In this document: one piece after another, positions 1 to 11,196 of the stretch
How positions within the stretch are numbered: the first letter of the stretch is position 1
Layout: the number at the start of each line of letters is the position of its first letter
Source of the DNA: Margaritifera margaritifera
Lineage: Eukaryota; Mollusca; Bivalvia; Unionida; Margaritiferidae
Assembly: GCA_029931535.1 (NCBI GenBank)
Contig: JAQPZY010000646.1
Coordinates: 186,001-250,000 of the forward strand
Length of the DNA: 64,000 nt
Reading direction: 5' to 3'
Made by a program: the position numbers and the translations under genes
The notes under the pieces: generated by a model
Told to the model about the DNA's origin: nothing
Seen by the model: the letters and a program-made list of their open reading frames with translations, nothing else
Databases searched by the model: none

Positions 1-15
1 TTGCTGCAAAGAAGT

Positions 16-1150
16 TCAATCACACATGTGGTTGTAACCCGAGCTGTCATAGCTGTGGAGGTAGCTCATTTTGTGTATGGCGAGCAGGTCATTTGTTCTC
101 AATACGGTTAAGTCAGGCACGCAAGTGCAGTCCTTGGTTGCACTCCAGTATTCAGTCTTGGGTGTGTAGACCATATGCTCATGTGGGGTATAAAGCTTTT
201 TGCCATTGTCATGCCACAGGCCTAGAGCTACTTCTTTTGGGCAGCCACTTTTCATCTTGGCAGTGGTATGAGTAGCACTCAATGTCCCTGTTTTAGGGTG
301 TTCCCTTCTACAAAGTCTTTTAATTACACCAGGGAACTTGTGCATCAGTTTTTTTTTCTCATGTAGATGTTGTTTTCCATGTGGACAGCCTCTAAAATGC
401 TGAAGCATTGTTTTGCTGTAAATCCCCTAGCAACCAAACAGCTGTTAACTTATCCCCGGTGCCTTCTTCAATAGCTTCCTGGATTTCACCCCTGTACAAG
501 CTAACCTGTCAAATGAGTGAAGGCCCTTAGACCAGGCATGGTCATTGTGAACAACAAGCTCTGCTTTGTTGTTTGTGTGACCTTCACATCATTGATTTTT
601 GCCACTGTAGTAAATGTCCATGCCCACAAGTCTTTCAAAATGATTGGTCACTGTGAACCATTTAGTCTCACTCCGCAATCTTTTCCAGTGAGTGTGGGTT
701 AAACTTTGTCCCTTTAAAGTGTTCTCAAAGTGCTCAATCACAAGACGAGTCAAGCAGTTAAAGTCACCTACCTGCAGTCGAGCCAAGTTGGCTGGGTTAG
801 TGTCTCTGTGTAGAGACCATACACCATAGCTGTAACTGGGTAGGTGGTCTTATTATAGCCGGTCAGTACCAACAAGGACACCAGGGCAGAGTGGTCCATG
901 AAATAGTATCAACCTGGTGCACTGTGGCACCTCTCTGCCCTCACTGGGTCAAGTTTTACCTGTACATGTTACTCACCTGTGACATTATCGTGGAGAAACT
1001 TTATTCGAAGCAGGTACTTCTCGATGGAAAGGGTGACAAGGATGGCCATGGCATGTTCATTTTTGCTAAAGATCGATTTGCCATGATTTAACTTGATGAT
1101 GGGGATCATGATGTCAAGGTTGAGGTTTTTCACTGCCATAGCCCTGAAAC
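16..1150 (-). pseudogene. Decayed minus-strand coding remnant, family not recognised
   Basis: Reading the minus strand gives two fairly long open stretches, 589-786 and 16-408, and shorter protein-like pieces between 800 and 1150 in changing frames. The piece near 408-16 is rich in Cys, His and Lys; the piece at 786-589 has an amphipathic start followed by a Trp-rich segment. They are colinear and look like one old gene broken by stops and frameshifts. I could not match them to a transposase or host family. A link to the coiled-coil remnant at 1640-2480 is likely because it lies directly upstream on the same strand. No terminal repeats or splice signals settle the boundaries. Confidence 0.4.
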
Positions 1151-1639
1151 GATAGAGAATACAAAGGATGCACCCTTTGGTGTCACATTGGTGCCAGCTT
1201 CAGACATAGTCTTTGTGGCCTGTGGGTAAGGTAACTGAAGCCTGCACCTTGTGGTCAAGGTCAAAACCTTTGTCTTACCCATCTGGCTTAATGTGCCTCA
1301 TGGTGCCCAAGCTCTTTAGCAAGGGTCCTTGGATCCTCATGCAACTCAGGAGTAACTCAAGCCTCTGCAGTTAAGACTAACCTGAAGCTCAGCAAGTGCG
1401 GCATGATTTTGTAGATAGACTGTCATTAGCTTGTTACTTTCTCACATGGTGCATGCTAGATGTGCTTGTAGCACCTGTGACGTGTTATGGAATATGTATA
1501 AGCAGTTGTGTTTTCTTTAGGATTTTTTTTAATGGGCATTTTTTGGCATTATTCATAATTGTATTACACTTAACTACATGCTTTTACACAGCTGATGTTT
1601 TGTATTTGATACGGCAGTCATGCGGTTGTTTTTTTGACT

Positions 1640-2480
1640 ACCACAAATGCGCAGATGCTCTTTGCATTTTTCTTGTCTGCTTTAGCAGTTCTCCCTCTCT
1701 TCCCTGCATGATGTTTTTTCAGTGCGGATTGCTTGTTCTAGATCAACCTGGCTCTGATCTGTTTTACTTTTCTGCTTTTTAAGCTTCCTGTGTAATTCAT
1801 TGACCTTGCACTCCATACTTGACTTCTCCATGCATCTGTACTTTATCTCATTCATCCCAGTGGAATAAGTCTTTGATCTTGCTTTCTTGCTCAGTAAGCT
1901 TTTTGCATGCTAGTTTTTGCTCTTGGATGGCTGTTTTCATCACCTGGTGGGACCTTTTTAACTCCTTGCTGTTAATAATTTGACCGTGAGCATCATGAAA
2001 ACTTTTTTCCGAGCTCAACAGCATGAGCACTTTACTTAAAAAGAGAGATGCATTCAGGAATACCTAGACCTCTGGTGTATTCAATAATAAACTTGTAATT
2101 AGTGTCCAAGTTACTAATGGCAAAGCCTGCAAGATTCTTGGCTCATTCAAAGTAATATACTTTTTTGCTTTTGTGTCAAATGTGTATGTACCTTGGCTTT
2201 TTAAAAAAAATTTCAAGTTGGTTGCAAGTTTTTTTCCTGTCCTCTGAAGCCATGTCTAGTTCTTTGCAATAAATTTTAACTGCTTTTCTTTTTTCCTCTA
2301 TCTTCTTTTTTGTTGCTTCTAGTTTGATACCAAGTTTGTTAGCCCATCACTGTTTATGTTCAGCCGATATAGAACATACCATTTGTCATGAAATATGATA
2401 ATTGTGCCCAATTAAGACCATGGACCCTCCACCACTAAGGGTGTTACTACTATAAGCCTCAGCCTGTTCAGAAAGTTTCT
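1640..2480 (-). pseudogene. Coiled-coil coding remnant, minus strand
   Basis: On the minus strand three successive open stretches (about 2340-2215, 2030-1848 and 1850-1690) are rich in Lys, Glu and Gln with heptad-like spacing of Leu and Ile, as in a long coiled coil. A Gly/Ser-rich patch lies upstream near 2400. The stretches are in different frames and separated by stops, so the gene is dead or heavily interrupted. It probably supplied the N-terminal half of the protein whose other remnant is at 16-1150. The family is unknown. Between 1380 and 1640 nothing clear is visible. Confidence 0.4.
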
Positions 2481-3681
2481 TTACCAGTGGTATGTCGGGG
2501 TATATACTAGGATGTAGAGGTGTGCTGTATTACCAGTATACTGGTTCACCACAGTATTTTTTCCGGGTGGTATGTACCAAAGTACTTTTTCACTGTACCG
2601 GAACTTCGGTAGTTTCCATCAGTAAGGAATGTGTGGAACCTTATAGAGTAATCTTGCTAAGAATTTATTGATGTTAAATGCATGTTTTCATTTCTCATGA
2701 CAAATAATAAAAAAAAACTATTAATATTTTTGTATTTGTCACAAATTAATTTCAAATATAATAAATACAATTATATTTTTGAACCTTTAATTACATGTTT
2801 GACACATTTCATGTATGTTAAGATGGCGGCTGAATGTGATGTTGTGAAAGATAATCGGGCGAAATTCAACTTTTGGAAAACTTTTGGATTTTAAAAAAGG
2901 AAAGAAAAAAAATGCCATTGTTTTTTGTTCTTTCCTATTGTATGTTAATGTGTTAAGTATATGTATATTTTTATGACCAAGAATCATCAGGAGAGCAGTT
3001 GTTTTCTGTTTGAATTTTATACAGTCTCTCTAGTCCCAGGGCTATTCAGTTTTGAAGTCAGGCAAGTACAATTTTCCAAGTCGCTAGTCCGGGACAAGTG
3101 CTTTTAAAAAAAAGTCGGGCAAGTCCTTATTTTCGTGCTTTAATAACTATATCTACCTTTATTTGCCAATCATGCCCTCCGGGTGTACTGAATACTTGAT
3201 TCTACCCCTCTTCATGTGTACATTTACATTCTGTATAACACATAAATGTGGTCAGTGACAATTTTCGCATATGCGCACATTCTGTTACCGCTTGACTACA
3301 TATTGAGCTAAGCGACCAAATTATCGGCAAAGCAAAACACGTCAAACAAAAGAAAGCCAGTATGATCAATTAGCAGTGTTTTAAGCGACTTTGTTGCATT
3401 GTGTTTACTCAAGCCAGATCCTCACGAGCGGCTCACTATGATTTTAATCCAGCGAGTCAGTGTAATTAAATTAATGAAAGGTACTTTACCGACATCAGTG
3501 TTGGTTTCCTTTATGAACTGATTAAATGACAGTAATGATTCTTGAATTTTTAATTGATTATACAGATGATCAACTCCACGTGCGATATATTGCGTTTGAA
3601 GCGAAACAATTACGCTAATTAAAGAGCTGTCTCTATTCATATTTAAAAGAGAAAATGTATGTTATGATCACTTTAGAAGTA
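2481..3681. other. Non-coding AT-rich stretch with transposon-end-like motifs
   Basis: No gene is visible. Near 2516 a TAGAGGTGTG motif followed by ACCAGTATACTGGT resembles a hAT-type terminus, and near 3040 a CAGGGCTATTCAG motif followed by GACTAGT-like and GGGACAAGT words resembles the ends of ZNF862-like hAT elements. Either could be the left end of the hAT remnant at 5492-6291, but I found no matching 8-bp target duplication. Confidence 0.3.
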
Positions 3682-5453
3682 CCGTAATCACGGTAAGTCT
3701 TGGGACACCATAAGTCTTGGGACACCCTTAATTATTTTCAAAAGTAATTTTTTTATGACCTATAAAAGTTGGGACACGAAGTTAAAGCAATTTTTTCATG
3801 TACTATAAGTCTTGGGACACCTAAAACATTTTTTTTTCTACTGATCGATCGGCGTATTTTATCGATCGTAACCTCATGTAAAATAAACAGGCCTTCGTGG
3901 TTGTTAAGGGACTCTCACTATGAATTATTACATGGAAATATTATAAATTATTACAATTTGTTTGAAGAGTCAATAAATATATTGAATTTTCTCTGTTTTC
4001 TTATTATATCTATCAAATTAAAATATGTATAATTTAATCAGACATTGACAAGAACTGAGCATTAGCGTTATGTTATACCCATTCAACAATAACTTCTCCC
4101 TATTGTGATCTAGTTTACTATTGTCAGTTTATGCATTATTGCATTAAAATTGTCGAAAGTCTCCTGTAATTATTGGGGATTTTTTTCCCCCTGAAAATGG
4201 AAATACCTAATTCATTACAATGTGATACCAGGATGAGAACAACGAAAATAGTGTTTATTTCAACTCTAGCATTTATTGTACGCATGTTTACATCATGGCG
4301 TCACCACGTTGTAATTGAAGATTTTACTTGTGATGAATGAAGTACATACATTGGATTCGAATCATAGGCACCACCGCACTAAACTTAAATAATATCTTTA
4401 AAATACGATAAAGAAGTTTAAGAAATGATGCTTTTAAAATAAAAGCTCCGTGGTAGTTTGCTTTAATGTAAGCGACCTTAAATAAGTTTCTGTTTGCTGA
4501 GCTACGGTAATCATGCTAATATTACACAATATAAGCCAATCACACATCAAAGTACAGACATTGCCGCCAGACAAAATTCCTCTTTACCCAAGCCAATTTC
4601 AAGGTTTTAACAATTAACTGGCTTGGATTGTTGTCGGAAAACAAAAGACAAATCCGTCAATTATAAACAAGGGAGACGCCAAAACAACCAGCTTGCCAAA
4701 ATCAAAAGTGGAATGAATAATGCATGGAAAATTATCATTTTGTGAAGCCGAAACATTAAACTAAAATAGATCAATGATGCTCTTAATGGATCTATTCAGA
4801 ATTTTAACATATATATGACAAGTTATTTGAATTTATGCTGGTTATGTGCTTTATAATATTAAACACTCGTGCCTTTTCATATAGATTACATCACTTTGTA
4901 GGATCGCTTATACCACTGAAAAACAGTAACTGTTGAGCGCGTGAATCCAAATAAATGAAACAGCAATGAACGTGTAGCTGAAATGTAATCTGGAAGAATG
5001 CGATTTGGTAAAAATGATGAATAAAGCAAAATCTGCATCAAATATTTTTGGGAATAAACAAGGATATAAGTGACACCAAGTACGATTTGCACTGTGTAAT
5101 TACTGTACACTATAGTACAGGTCTTCCCTTAAATATAAGCGACCCGGAATTATGAAGTCTTTATTAACCTTTATTTTAAATCATGTTGGAGAAATCGGAA
5201 AATATGCACATGCAAAATAATAACATAAACAATCTTAGTAGTGTATAACAGTTTATTGACGAATGACGTGGTAATTGAAAGAGCTCGTCACTGCTGTGTG
5301 ACGTATGGCGATCTTCCCAATTTTTTCTTTACATTTTTTGTGTCTACAAGTTTTGGGACACCGAAAATTGTATATATTTTACAGGCATATAAGTCTTGGG
5401 ACAAGAAAAAAAATAATTATTTTTTCGTGTCCCAAGACTTACCGTGATTACGG
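3682..5453. mobile_element. TA-flanked inverted-repeat element, 1.77 kb, non-autonomous
   Basis: The ends are inverted repeats of at least 27 bp beginning CCGTAATCACGGTAAGTC; the right end is their reverse complement. Both ends are flanked by TA (3680-3681 and 5454-5455), the target duplication of Tc1/mariner-type insertions. Inside each end the word TAAGTCTTGGGACAC is repeated: about four copies between 3692 and 3820, three (one inverted) between 5344 and 5441. The first 16 bp including the TA are nearly palindromic. No transposase was recognised, so it was presumably moved by an enzyme from elsewhere. It sits about 40 bp upstream of the start of the hAT remnant that follows. Confidence 0.75.
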
Positions 5454-5491
5454 TAGTTGTTAAGCAAGCTGATAGTTACTCTGTGGATAAA

Positions 5492-6291
5492 ATGAGTTTG
5501 CTAAATTATTTTCGCAAGGAAAGTAATAAGGGCGATTCGGGGAAGGAAAATTTTTGTGAAAGTGGAGGGATAAAACGTGAGACTGCTACTGAATGTGCGG
5601 TAGCTATTTCTCCAAAGAGACGTAAGCAGAACATTTGAGATGCTTTAGAGCATTTGACTACAGGCACTTTCCTCATGAGAGGGCAGCTCTGTTGAAATAT
5701 GGGAGGGAAAACTTGCAGGTTCTTCTTAATCATCTTCAGGGCTGAGCAAATCCCATAGCCCGACACCAATAGTGGCAGTGATTCCGATAGAATCGGCATG
5801 ATTTGTGCAAAGAAAGATATCAAGAAACGAAGGATGGGATTTAACAATAAATGGAAGATGTTGTACCCTTGGGTGGAAATTGCTGGATCGGATGGCAAGT
5901 TTTATTATGGTTCAGATCTACTGGGAAGTGGGGGGCTAACTGTGTCAACAGCAGGTAAATAAAACAATTTAAACTTTTGAACAACATTTAAGCTCTCTGA
6001 CAATGATTCAGTGAAGAAATTAAACAATACAACAAGGATTCAGGTAGTTTTTTGTTCTCTTTTTGTACATCTATTTATAACTTTTATACTCCATTTTTAT
6101 TTTGAGATTGTGAAAGGTCATTCTCCTCAGTGAATCGAATTAAGAGTGTTTTAAGGAACAGGTTTACACAGAGGGTACTGAACAACCTGATGACAAGCAG
6201 TACTGAAGGACAATCCTTAAAAGACATTAATTTTGATGTGGCAGTCAGTATATATGGCGAAAGGAAGAAGAGACATATATCATTTATTTAA
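5492..6291 (+). pseudogene. hAT-family transposase remnant (N- and C-terminal parts)
   Basis: An open frame from the ATG at 5492 runs to 5638 with a short N-terminal leader typed MSLLNYF. Downstream around 5828-5955 another frame contains FNNKWKMLYPWVE, the Trp-containing start of the TTF/BED-like zinc finger of ZNF862/KIAA1586-like hAT proteins, but the expected Cys residues after it are not seen. After an acceptor-like AG at 6106, the exon 6107-6291 encodes the hAT C-terminal dimerisation signature CERSFSSVNRIKS and ends at a TAA. The central catalytic RNase H-like region is missing. I conclude it is an internally deleted, dead copy. The TACCCAACTCTA sequence near 6525 may be the right terminus. 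About 40 bp upstream of the ATG is the right end of a TA-flanked element, which would have separated the gene from its promoter. Confidence 0.7.
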
Positions 6292-6559
6292 ATTAATAAA
6301 CAAGTGACATGGACATTAAGTCTTGTTATAACCTAGGTAAATAAAGAATACTATGTAAATATATGCACTTCTTTTTTATTTCATTGATTTTAATTTATTT
6401 CACTTTTATGACGTTAACGCGCGCTTTTTAAAACATTTTATGACCATGACGCGCTTACCCCGATGCTATCAAAAATTTCTGGGGAGATCACTTAGTATAC
6501 CAGAATACAAACTTTTTCGTGTTACCCAACTCTACAATTGTGTGTGGTTTCTTTAAATT

Positions 6560-6870
6560 TGCATTTTTTCAATGGTTATTTTTGTAATTCTGTTGCACTC
6601 AGTCACCAAAATTCATCTAGCAATTGCTGATGGGCAGTCTTTTTTCTCTGCCTTCTAAGCCGAGCTTAAAGAGATTCTGAGTTGCTGGGCTTACACAGTG
6701 CGTGGCTCACCTGAATGTCTGTTCCACACTCCGTGTAGTGGTATGTCCCCCTAACCTTCCTCAGCCTCTGAAGGTGAACTTTGCAGTAATTAAAGATGCA
6801 GGGTTTTCTGCACTTATCAGTGTTCCCAAGTTTAAGCAACATACAAGTGTTTGTACAGTGATGCATTTTA
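6560..6870 (-). pseudogene. Small Cys-rich coding remnant, possible zinc ribbon
   Basis: The minus-strand open stretch 6866-6666 holds CRKPCIFNYCKVH, then TECG and a final Cys, in the spacing C-x3-C-x4-C-x2-H ... C-x2-C-like, followed by a basic segment (ARLRRQRKK) after one in-frame stop. Such short zinc-binding modules with a basic tail accompany some selfish DNA elements, but I cannot name the family with confidence. The neighbouring stretch 7142-6918 on the same strand is open but has no features I recognise. Confidence 0.3.
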
Positions 6871-7184
6871 ATGCAGTTATCTAGATGTCATGCTAACTTT
6901 AAGGGGGCAAAAGAGTATCACCCAGGATGGCAGAGGGCCCCTTGTTTATACCTTCTCAGTAAAGATGAAAATGTCTGCTTCCATCTATTGTGCACATTTT
7001 TATCTACAGTGTTGAAGGGAAAAAACCCATAGTTGCACCAGAAGTCATGTGTTAAAGTAACACAGGCACTTAAATAAGGACAGGTCAAATTGCAAACATA
7101 TCCTCTTCTCTCTCCCAAGCAACATAATATATGATTTAGCATTAAATCAGTGATTTATTATTAGCTAAAAGAAAAATGGTTGCT

Positions 7185-7290
7185 TTGGTTTGCTTTGGTG
7201 TGTTACAGCAGTAGGTTTTTTAATGCCAAGGCTATTGGAGTAAAGTGCCTTGCCCAAGGACAAAGTGAATCATAGAAAGGAGGAATCATG
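7185..7290 (-). repeat. SINE 3' part, minus orientation
   Basis: The reverse complement reads CTTGGGCAAGGCACTTTACTC followed by GCCTTGGCATT, the conserved tail domain of many invertebrate tRNA-derived SINEs. The same tail is present in the sense SINE at 13405-13545 and, mutated, in the reverse copy at 32357-32572. The tRNA-like head is missing. Confidence 0.6.
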
Positions 7291-7836
7291 AAATCAACAC
7301 TGGTAGATAATGGGTGAAGACTAAAGTTAAAACAAGAGTAAGAATTTATATCTGGAATATAAAATTTCATAGTGCAGCCATTTAATTGAACATGTCAATA
7401 TTTTTGTGGAGCTAATTATTTTGACACTTGGGAAATTCTGTCCCAGTCTAGAAAAATTCTAAACACAGCCCTTTTACTATGATATTCTTAAGAATCAGAT
7501 GGGGATGCGGATAATAAATATAATTATATAATAAAACAATCCTTGTATTTTTATTAGTGAACTTTCTATGTAAACATCAATAAACAATGTTTTTTCATCT
7601 GGTCCTTTGATGAGTGATAAATTATAAACAAACATTATTGATTATACATATTGATAATAATAATAAAGCCAACTTGTCTTTGGTAGCAACCTTTGGAAAG
7701 TGAGAATAGTGGCTGCTGAAGTCAGGTGGTTGCTTAATAGAGGCTCATATCTGCATCGTTGAGGTTATGTGACTCAGAAAAAACTGGTTGTTTAAGACAA
7801 GGTGACTGCTTAATACATGTGAAATATAAGGCAGAT
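7291..7836. other. AT-rich stretch, no gene seen
   Basis: Nothing is recognisable apart from short TAA-rich low-complexity runs near 7510-7670. Confidence 0.5.
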
Positions 7837-8190
7837 GTAACGGGTATGACTGGGCGTGTCTGCTTTGATAGCTTAAGTGGTAGAGCACCCTTCTGGAATT
7901 AGGGAGGTCCCAGGTTCAAGCCCCATGTCTGGCTGTGCCTTTTTCCCCCCTCTTACATTTGGTGTCCTTGATAGGATTCCACATCTGCACATTCAACTGG
8001 CTAGTGAGAGTGCAGTTAAGAGGAAGTTTGAAGTTGAGACACAAGGATGTGTCTCAAAAAGGCAGGGGGAAAGTGTAACGGGTAGGATTGAGCACATTGG
8101 CATGGATAGCTCAAGTGGTAAGTGCCCATCTAGAATTAGGGAGGTCCCTGGTTTGAGCCCTGTTCTGGTTGTGCATTTTTCCCTGTTACA
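7837..8190 (+). repeat. Tandem pair of tRNA-derived SINE-like units
   Basis: Two units about 237 bp apart both begin TGTAACGGGTA and carry a tRNA-like promoter. In the first the A box is TAGCTTAAGTGGTAGAGC (near 7870) and the B box GGTTCAAGCC (near 7913). In the second the A box is TAGCTCAAGTGGTAAG (near 8107) and the B box is degraded to GGTTTGAGCC (near 8150). The anticodon stem does not form a normal 7-base loop and there is no good acceptor stem, so these are tRNA-derived repeats, not tRNA genes. The first unit continues through a TTTTCCCCCC run. Confidence 0.6.
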
Positions 8191-8424
8191 CAGACTTGAG
8201 TAACAATAAGATTGGTACCCATACACTTTTAATGGGGACTTACTTTATTTTCATGACAGTTCCAGACTTATTAACTGAGAAAAAAACATTCAACTACTAT
8301 GGTAATTTAGACATTTGTCTATGGAAAAATTCACAAACATCACATGATGAGACATGTTTTGAATAAAAAGTTTGTAGGCAGTTCCTGTGAAGTGCTTTTT
8401 TTTATTTTTGCAAACATGTGTGTG

Positions 8425-8438
8425 TATATATATGTATG

Positions 8439-8520
<82 letters not shown>

Positions 8521-8540
8521 GAGGTTCTTTACTTTTGTAA

Positions 8541-8576
<36 letters not shown>

Positions 8577-8577
8577 G
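8425..8577. repeat. Compound (TA)n-(GA)n-(TA)n microsatellite
   Basis: A TA/TG run is followed by about 32 GA units (8458-8522) and a second TA run (8550-8576). Flanking words (CTTTTTTTTATTTTTGCAAACATGTGTG and TTACTTTTGTAAATATGTGTG) are related, suggesting duplication of the locus. Apparent proteins rich in Arg-Glu here are artefacts of the GA run. The same TA-GA compound structure occurs at 19073-19163. Confidence 0.95.
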
Positions 8578-8649
8578 TCACAACAGTATTATGTTCAAAT
8601 TCCTTTTTACAGTTGCTGCATTAGGTGTCGATCTTGGTGAACAGTGACA

Positions 8650-8700
8650 ATGGCAGAAGGAGGAGATCCCGCTGAGCTCCAGGAAAAAACAAGACCAGGA
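8650..8700 (+). CDS. Host gene, exon 1 (start codon exon)
   Basis: The ATG at 8650 has a strong Kozak context (A at -3, G at +4) and opens a 17-codon frame starting MAEGGDPAELQEKT, ending exactly at a donor site (GGA|GTATGT). A good acceptor (TTTTTACAG) at 8611 suggests that the exon begins at 8612 with a 5' untranslated segment, and an in-frame TGA upstream of the ATG supports this start. The exon ends in phase 0 and joins exon 2 at 21183, which begins in phase 0. The protein is not recognised. Confidence 0.55.
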
Positions 8701-9351
8701 GTATGTATCAAGAGCATTCGTAACCTGGGGTGGTGGGACCATTGTTGTATGTTTACATTATATGAAGTTCACCATTTCATTTTCCACATTTATTTACAAT
8801 GTATGAATATCAGCATATCAGAAAAAAAACTGCAAACAGAAAAAACATATTGCAAAAAGTTGAGGTAGAATGTTTTGATAATATTCTGTCATATGAATCA
8901 TCCGTATTATGTAGTTTCAATTGCATAACATGCACAATACTGTAAAGTATATCCAGTGTCGGTGCTTTTTTTTTTACAGCTGTAAGAGGAGCTTAGATTG
9001 GTGGTGGGGTGGTAGGATGGAGGTTGGCAACTGACAAAAAAACTGTCCTCTGTGGCAAAGTAGGGGCGTTACTATAGGGCTTGAATTTTTACATAAATTT
9101 CTTTGTAGCCAGAAGAACTAATAGACTAAGAAATTTACTAGTCCTGCCAAATCTTCACTAGTCCTTTCCACAAAACAATGTCAGACACATATTGAGATTA
9201 ACAACATTTGTATTTCTTAAATAGCATTATCATATGAAATACAGAAGTACAGATCTTGCTTTAAATCATTGATCATCAGTCAATTCACAGTCCTTGCTTA
9301 TTAAGAACAAACCCCATATGGACCCAGAGTGCAGGAGGAGGAGGAGGAGGA

Positions 9352-9420
9352 GGGAGACATGGATCCTTTTTTGGAATTGGATCCAGATGATTCAATTCCA
9401 AGAAGGGATCCATGTCTCCC
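9352..9420. repeat. Near-perfect 28-bp inverted repeat
   Basis: GGGAGACATGGATCC at the left is mirrored by GGATCCATGTCTCCC at the right; arms of 28 bp differ at two positions and are separated by about 13 bp. It follows a GGA-rich run (9330-9350). It lies inside the hAT element but outside its coding parts. Confidence 0.9.
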
Positions 9421-9569
9421 TTTTCCTCTTCCTAATCCTCATGCACTCGGGTTTGTTCTGGTCCCCTTACCAATCTTCCTGAAACATTCCACAAATTTAT
9501 TGCTGGTGATGGATCATAAATTTGAATGTCATCTGTATGGAACATAATAAAGATTTGGTCAGAAATCAC

Positions 9570-11128
9570 GTAAGGTCACAAACACGATCTCCAGTCACTC
9601 TTCACCACTTTCATCTCAGAGAAACCCCTCTCTGCATCAGCAGAGTTGGCATTGTTAGGATAAGGTCAGTCAAAGACAGAATATTCTTGCAGTCAGCAGT
9701 ACAGGATTTTGCAACTGTGGGCCAAATCAAAGCATAGACATCTTTCTAACTGCAACATAATAACCAGAAATACATTAAGAAAATTTCCATCTGAATAAAT
9801 TTACATAATGAAAATGTAACATCATCAATTACATGCTGTTTATATTGAATTTTTTTTAAACTTCCTTTATTTCTTTAAATGGTTTACTGTTTACTTTTGT
9901 AATCAAGATACTATGCTAAATAAAGAATTTTTAATAAATCTAGCATCAATATTATTTCTCTTTTTTATTTTCAAATATTTGAATTTACACCTTGTTATAG
10001 ACCGAACTCTTTAGCATGTCCCATTCCAATTCCACTGCATCAGCATCCACACCTGCATTGACAAGCACTGGCTGGAAATGGTCCTCCAAAAATGCCACGA
10101 CATCATCACCAAAGTCTGTATTAAACAAAAAAGTTGCATTTTAAGGAAAATAATTTAGTGTTGTGGAAATCTGTCTATAACATTTGGACAATGTCTAAAT
10201 TTGTTTTCATCGAAACCCAACTAAATAAACGGATAAATTGATATATAAAAATATGAAAATGGAAAAAAAAAACGGTCATGAAAACAATACTTGGTGATTG
10301 CCTGAACTGTCTTGTGATGATGGCCATATCTTTAAGTCTGTTATCCTGCATCCACCAATAATACCATCGTGGGCATCACTAAATCTATTCTCAAGACATG
10401 TGACCAGGGATGTTGTCACTTCCTCTCTGGTCTTTTTGGATCAAATCATGTTCACCAGAGTCTAAACCAATCAACACAGAAATGCTTCCAAGCTGTCCAA
10501 GTCGAGGGCCATCCCTGTAAACTTTATGCAGGGTTTAGAACCATGATACTTGACTGTTGCAATAAAAAAGTAAAAGTGGGCTAAGACAATTTATATTCCT
10601 AGACCAGTTGGAATGATATGAGCATTAAAAGCATAATTGATTGTATTTATCGAATCATTTTTATATTTATTAATTACAAAATTATACTTAATATGAAAAG
10701 ATCAATATAATAAAATTGCTGTGAGAAAAACTGTAAAATTAATTTTGCATATCTAATCAGTATGATTAAAGTAAATAATGAATGTGACAGTCTGCAGAAT
10801 AGAAAGATAAAAAGCTAGGCATACTTGATTCTGTACTTCATCAAAATGGACATGGTGGCATCATACTTATGTTTGATGTCAGTAACTGAAGCACTTGTGA
10901 GTGATATAACATCTGTCATGAACAGCATAAGTTTCAAAGTGGCTGGTTCTTTCATCATTTTCAAGAAACCTTTGGCCTTTCCAAGTGCATCTGATGAAGC
11001 TCTTTTCTGGGAAGGCAGCTGATAATAGAAATAACCTTTGATGAACATCCAACATTACTGATTAGTGCAAAAATATGGACAAATTAACATAATATAAAAT
11101 AAGCAGTAGTAATAAACTTACTCTTTTA

Positions 11129-11196
<68 letters not shown>

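Noticed and set aside
5506..5898. Minus-strand open frame of 130 codons
   Set aside because: It overlaps the plus-strand hAT zinc-finger region, whose motifs are recognisable; the antisense has none.
2516..6530. A complete hAT element with TAGAG ends spanning 2516 to about 6530
   Set aside because: Both ends begin TAGAG, but the 8 bp outside (CTAGGATG and CAATTGTG) do not match and the inner sequences diverge quickly, so the boundaries are not supported.
7858..7930. Possible functional tRNA gene
   Set aside because: A and B boxes are present but the anticodon arm has a 9-base loop and the acceptor stem does not pair; a related unit lies 237 bp away, as expected of a SINE.
8344..8647. Long open frames encoding Arg-Glu repeats
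   Set aside because: They are translations of the (GA)n and (TA)n microsatellites, in more than one frame.
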